From positions 1 to 43,297 of IMG/VR virus record IMGVR_UViG_3300009079_000036: a stretch of 43,297 bases of DNA; one strand, given 5' to 3'. The stretch is from a virus. Numbering within the stretch: the stretch's first letter is position 1; the number at the start of each line of letters is the position of its first letter. The notes beneath the pieces were generated by a model, which saw nothing but the letters and a program-made list of their open reading frames with translations, did not search any database and was not told where the DNA came from. Shown one piece after another: positions 42,168-43,297 of this stretch. Position numbers and translations under genes: made by a program.

Positions 42168-43297
42168 ATGGCGATTAATATACAAGAAATTCTTGATAAT
42201 GATTCATTAGCACAAAGAATTGATAAAATTAATTATAACTTTGACCAGATTGTGGCCAATGGCGGTGGTCCAATTGGTCTAACTGGATCTAAGGGTGCTT
42301 CTGGTGCAACTGGCCCACAAGGCGCTCAAGGTCCTGTTGGTCCACAAGGTGCAACTGGCGCACAGGGCGCATACACTGATTTCTTTGTTGTTGATGATTT
42401 TGTGGAACAGGATTCAGTATATCTTAAGAATGATCCAGCTACCACACACGTATCTACTCTAACACTTGGTGAGGCAAATGCCGATACTAACGGCAGTCCA
42501 AGTGTTGTAGATTATAAGGATTCAACTTTGCGTATTATTACAAATCAAGATTTATTTGACACAGCTCTTAGAATTCAATCAAGTGATAGTACTACAAAGT
42601 TTATTGATGTTGCATTTAATGATGATGGCGCTGATAGAATCCTTAGTTTTAAAACTTCGGCGATTGGTGCCTTAAATACAGTATATGATTTTACAGGTTC
42701 TAGTCTTACACTTTCATCTGGTGCTGGTGTTAAGGTTAAATTAGATGTAACTGAATCTGTATTTACTTCAAATACTAAATTCAACGGTGCTGTTAAAATG
42801 CCATCAGGTGCAGCAGCAAATAAGGTACTTAAATCATCAGATGCTCAAGGTACATTTACTTGGGGTGATCCAGGTGTTGTGCCGATTGGTACAATTGTAA
42901 TGGCACCTGCTTTCATAATTAATAATGCTACTAAAATTCAATGGACATCATCTGGTGATGCGGCATTTGATTATATTGGTAGAGGTAAAGATGATTGGGC
43001 TGGTTGGTACTGGTGTAATGGTCAAACTTGGGGTACATATGTAACTCCAGATCTTAGAGACCGTTTTGCACTTGGTTACAGTAAATCTGTTGCTGACTCT
43101 ACACCATCTCTGACTGGTAATACACTACATGGTAATAAGAATGTTACTCAACTAACAAATGTTTCTGTAAATATTCCACTAACAGACCACACGCATACTA
43201 CAAATATTGGTAATATGTTTATTGACGCATCAACATCTGGATTTGGTACAGCCGTTCTTCAACCACAGACGGGTGGTTCTTCAGACTTTATTTCTGG
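42168..43297 (+). CDS. Collagen-like tail fibre with tail-collar domain (cut by window end)
   Basis: ATG 42168 opens a frame with no stop through the right edge (about 376 codons). Residues 1-30 form a helical attachment segment (NIQEILDNDSLAQRIDKI); residues about 34-69 are 12 Gly-x-y collagen-like triplets (GPQGAQGPVGPQGATG); a β-rich region follows. About 240-305 matches the phage tail-collar pattern (VPIGTIVMAP, YWCNGQTWG, PDLRDRFALGYS), found in T4 gp12-like short fibres. It likely binds the host receptor. The C-terminus lies outside the window. Confidence 0.8.
   Translation, partial: MAINIQEILDNDSLAQRIDKINYNFDQIVANGGGPIGLTGSKGASGATGPQGAQGPVGPQGATGAQGAYTDFFVVDDFVEQDSVYLKNDPATTHVSTLTLGEANADTNGSPSVVDYKDSTLRIITNQDLFDTALRIQSSDSTTKFIDVAFNDDGADRILSFKTSAIGALNTVYDFTGSSLTLSSGAGVKVKLDVTESVFTSNTKFNGAVKMPSGAAANKVLKSSDAQGTFTWGDPGVVPIGTIVMAPAFIINNATKIQWTSSGDAAFDYIGRGKDDWAGWYWCNGQTWGTYVTPDLRDRFALGYSKSVADSTPSLTGNTLHGNKNVTQLTNVSVNIPLTDHTHTTNIGNMFIDASTSGFGTAVLQPQTGGSSDFIS

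Noticed and set aside
42575-42784. Minus-strand frame inside the fibre gene
   Set aside because: Antisense to an open + strand frame with clear collagen-like and collar domains.
1-43297. tRNA genes, CRISPR arrays, insertion sequences, attachment sites
   Set aside because: None seen. Gaps are short (at most about 130 bases) and hold terminators and promoters; no spaced repeats or transposase motifs.

Overview
The window reads as part of the genome of a large, lytic, contractile-tailed phage (myovirus) of a Bacteroidota host. The phage call rests on recognisable baseplate genes (a gp53-like LysM protein, a gp27-like hub, a gp5-like OB-fold spike, gp25, a gp6-like wedge, a gpI/gp7-like wedge) followed by very large tail proteins and a collagen-like/tail-collar fibre. 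The host call is inference. Promoters in the left part carry TATATTTG, which fits the Bacteroidota -7 consensus TAnnTTTG, and start codons almost never have a Shine-Dalgarno sequence. The DNA is AT-rich and coding is dense. All genes run on the + strand except one 48-codon gene. No terminase, portal, major capsid protein, integrase, tRNA or CRISPR array was found. No gene-free stretch exceeds about 130 bases.

Layout. (1) 1-8,950, accessory and early-type genes: a partial gene, a GIY-YIG homing endonuclease, a ClpP-like protease, a DUF6378-like protein, a Dam-type methylase, a zinc metallopeptidase, a DUF932-like protein, a SWIM zinc-finger protein, a run of tiny genes, a deoxyribonucleotidase, a UvdE-type repair endonuclease and two small proteins. 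Six start sites here carry the same bipartite promoter: a T-run (often followed by ATGTCG), then TATATTTG at fixed spacing. (2) 8,955-13,295: after a strong terminator comes a cassette of five proteins sharing an N-terminal tag (MKxIxxFExFINE) that resembles the T4 capsid-targeting sequence. It includes a zinc protease, a DUF5824-like protein and a very acidic scaffold-like protein with internal cleavage-site-like motifs; a 41-codon basic gene sits between them. (3) 13,298-16,266: dCMP deaminase and six unknown proteins. (4) 16,294-23,040: baseplate and hub genes, one with a frame break. (5) 23,128-25,812: a four-domain ribosomal-protein-S1-like protein and an amidoligase-like enzyme, inserted among the tail genes. 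(6) 25,820-43,297: baseplate wedge, large tail proteins and a fibre cut by the window end.

Two promoter classes appear to match two gene classes. The T-run/TATATTTG type precedes early-type genes. A GATATATA type, sometimes with T4-late-like TATAAATA, precedes head and tail genes. At several late sites the GATATATA element lies in or beside an inverted repeat that would cover the start codon in read-through mRNA but not in mRNA started at the late promoter, as known for T4 gene e. Translation appears to rely on AT-rich or nearly absent leaders and on TAATG and ATGA stop/start overlaps, so a phage-encoded S1-like protein is notable.
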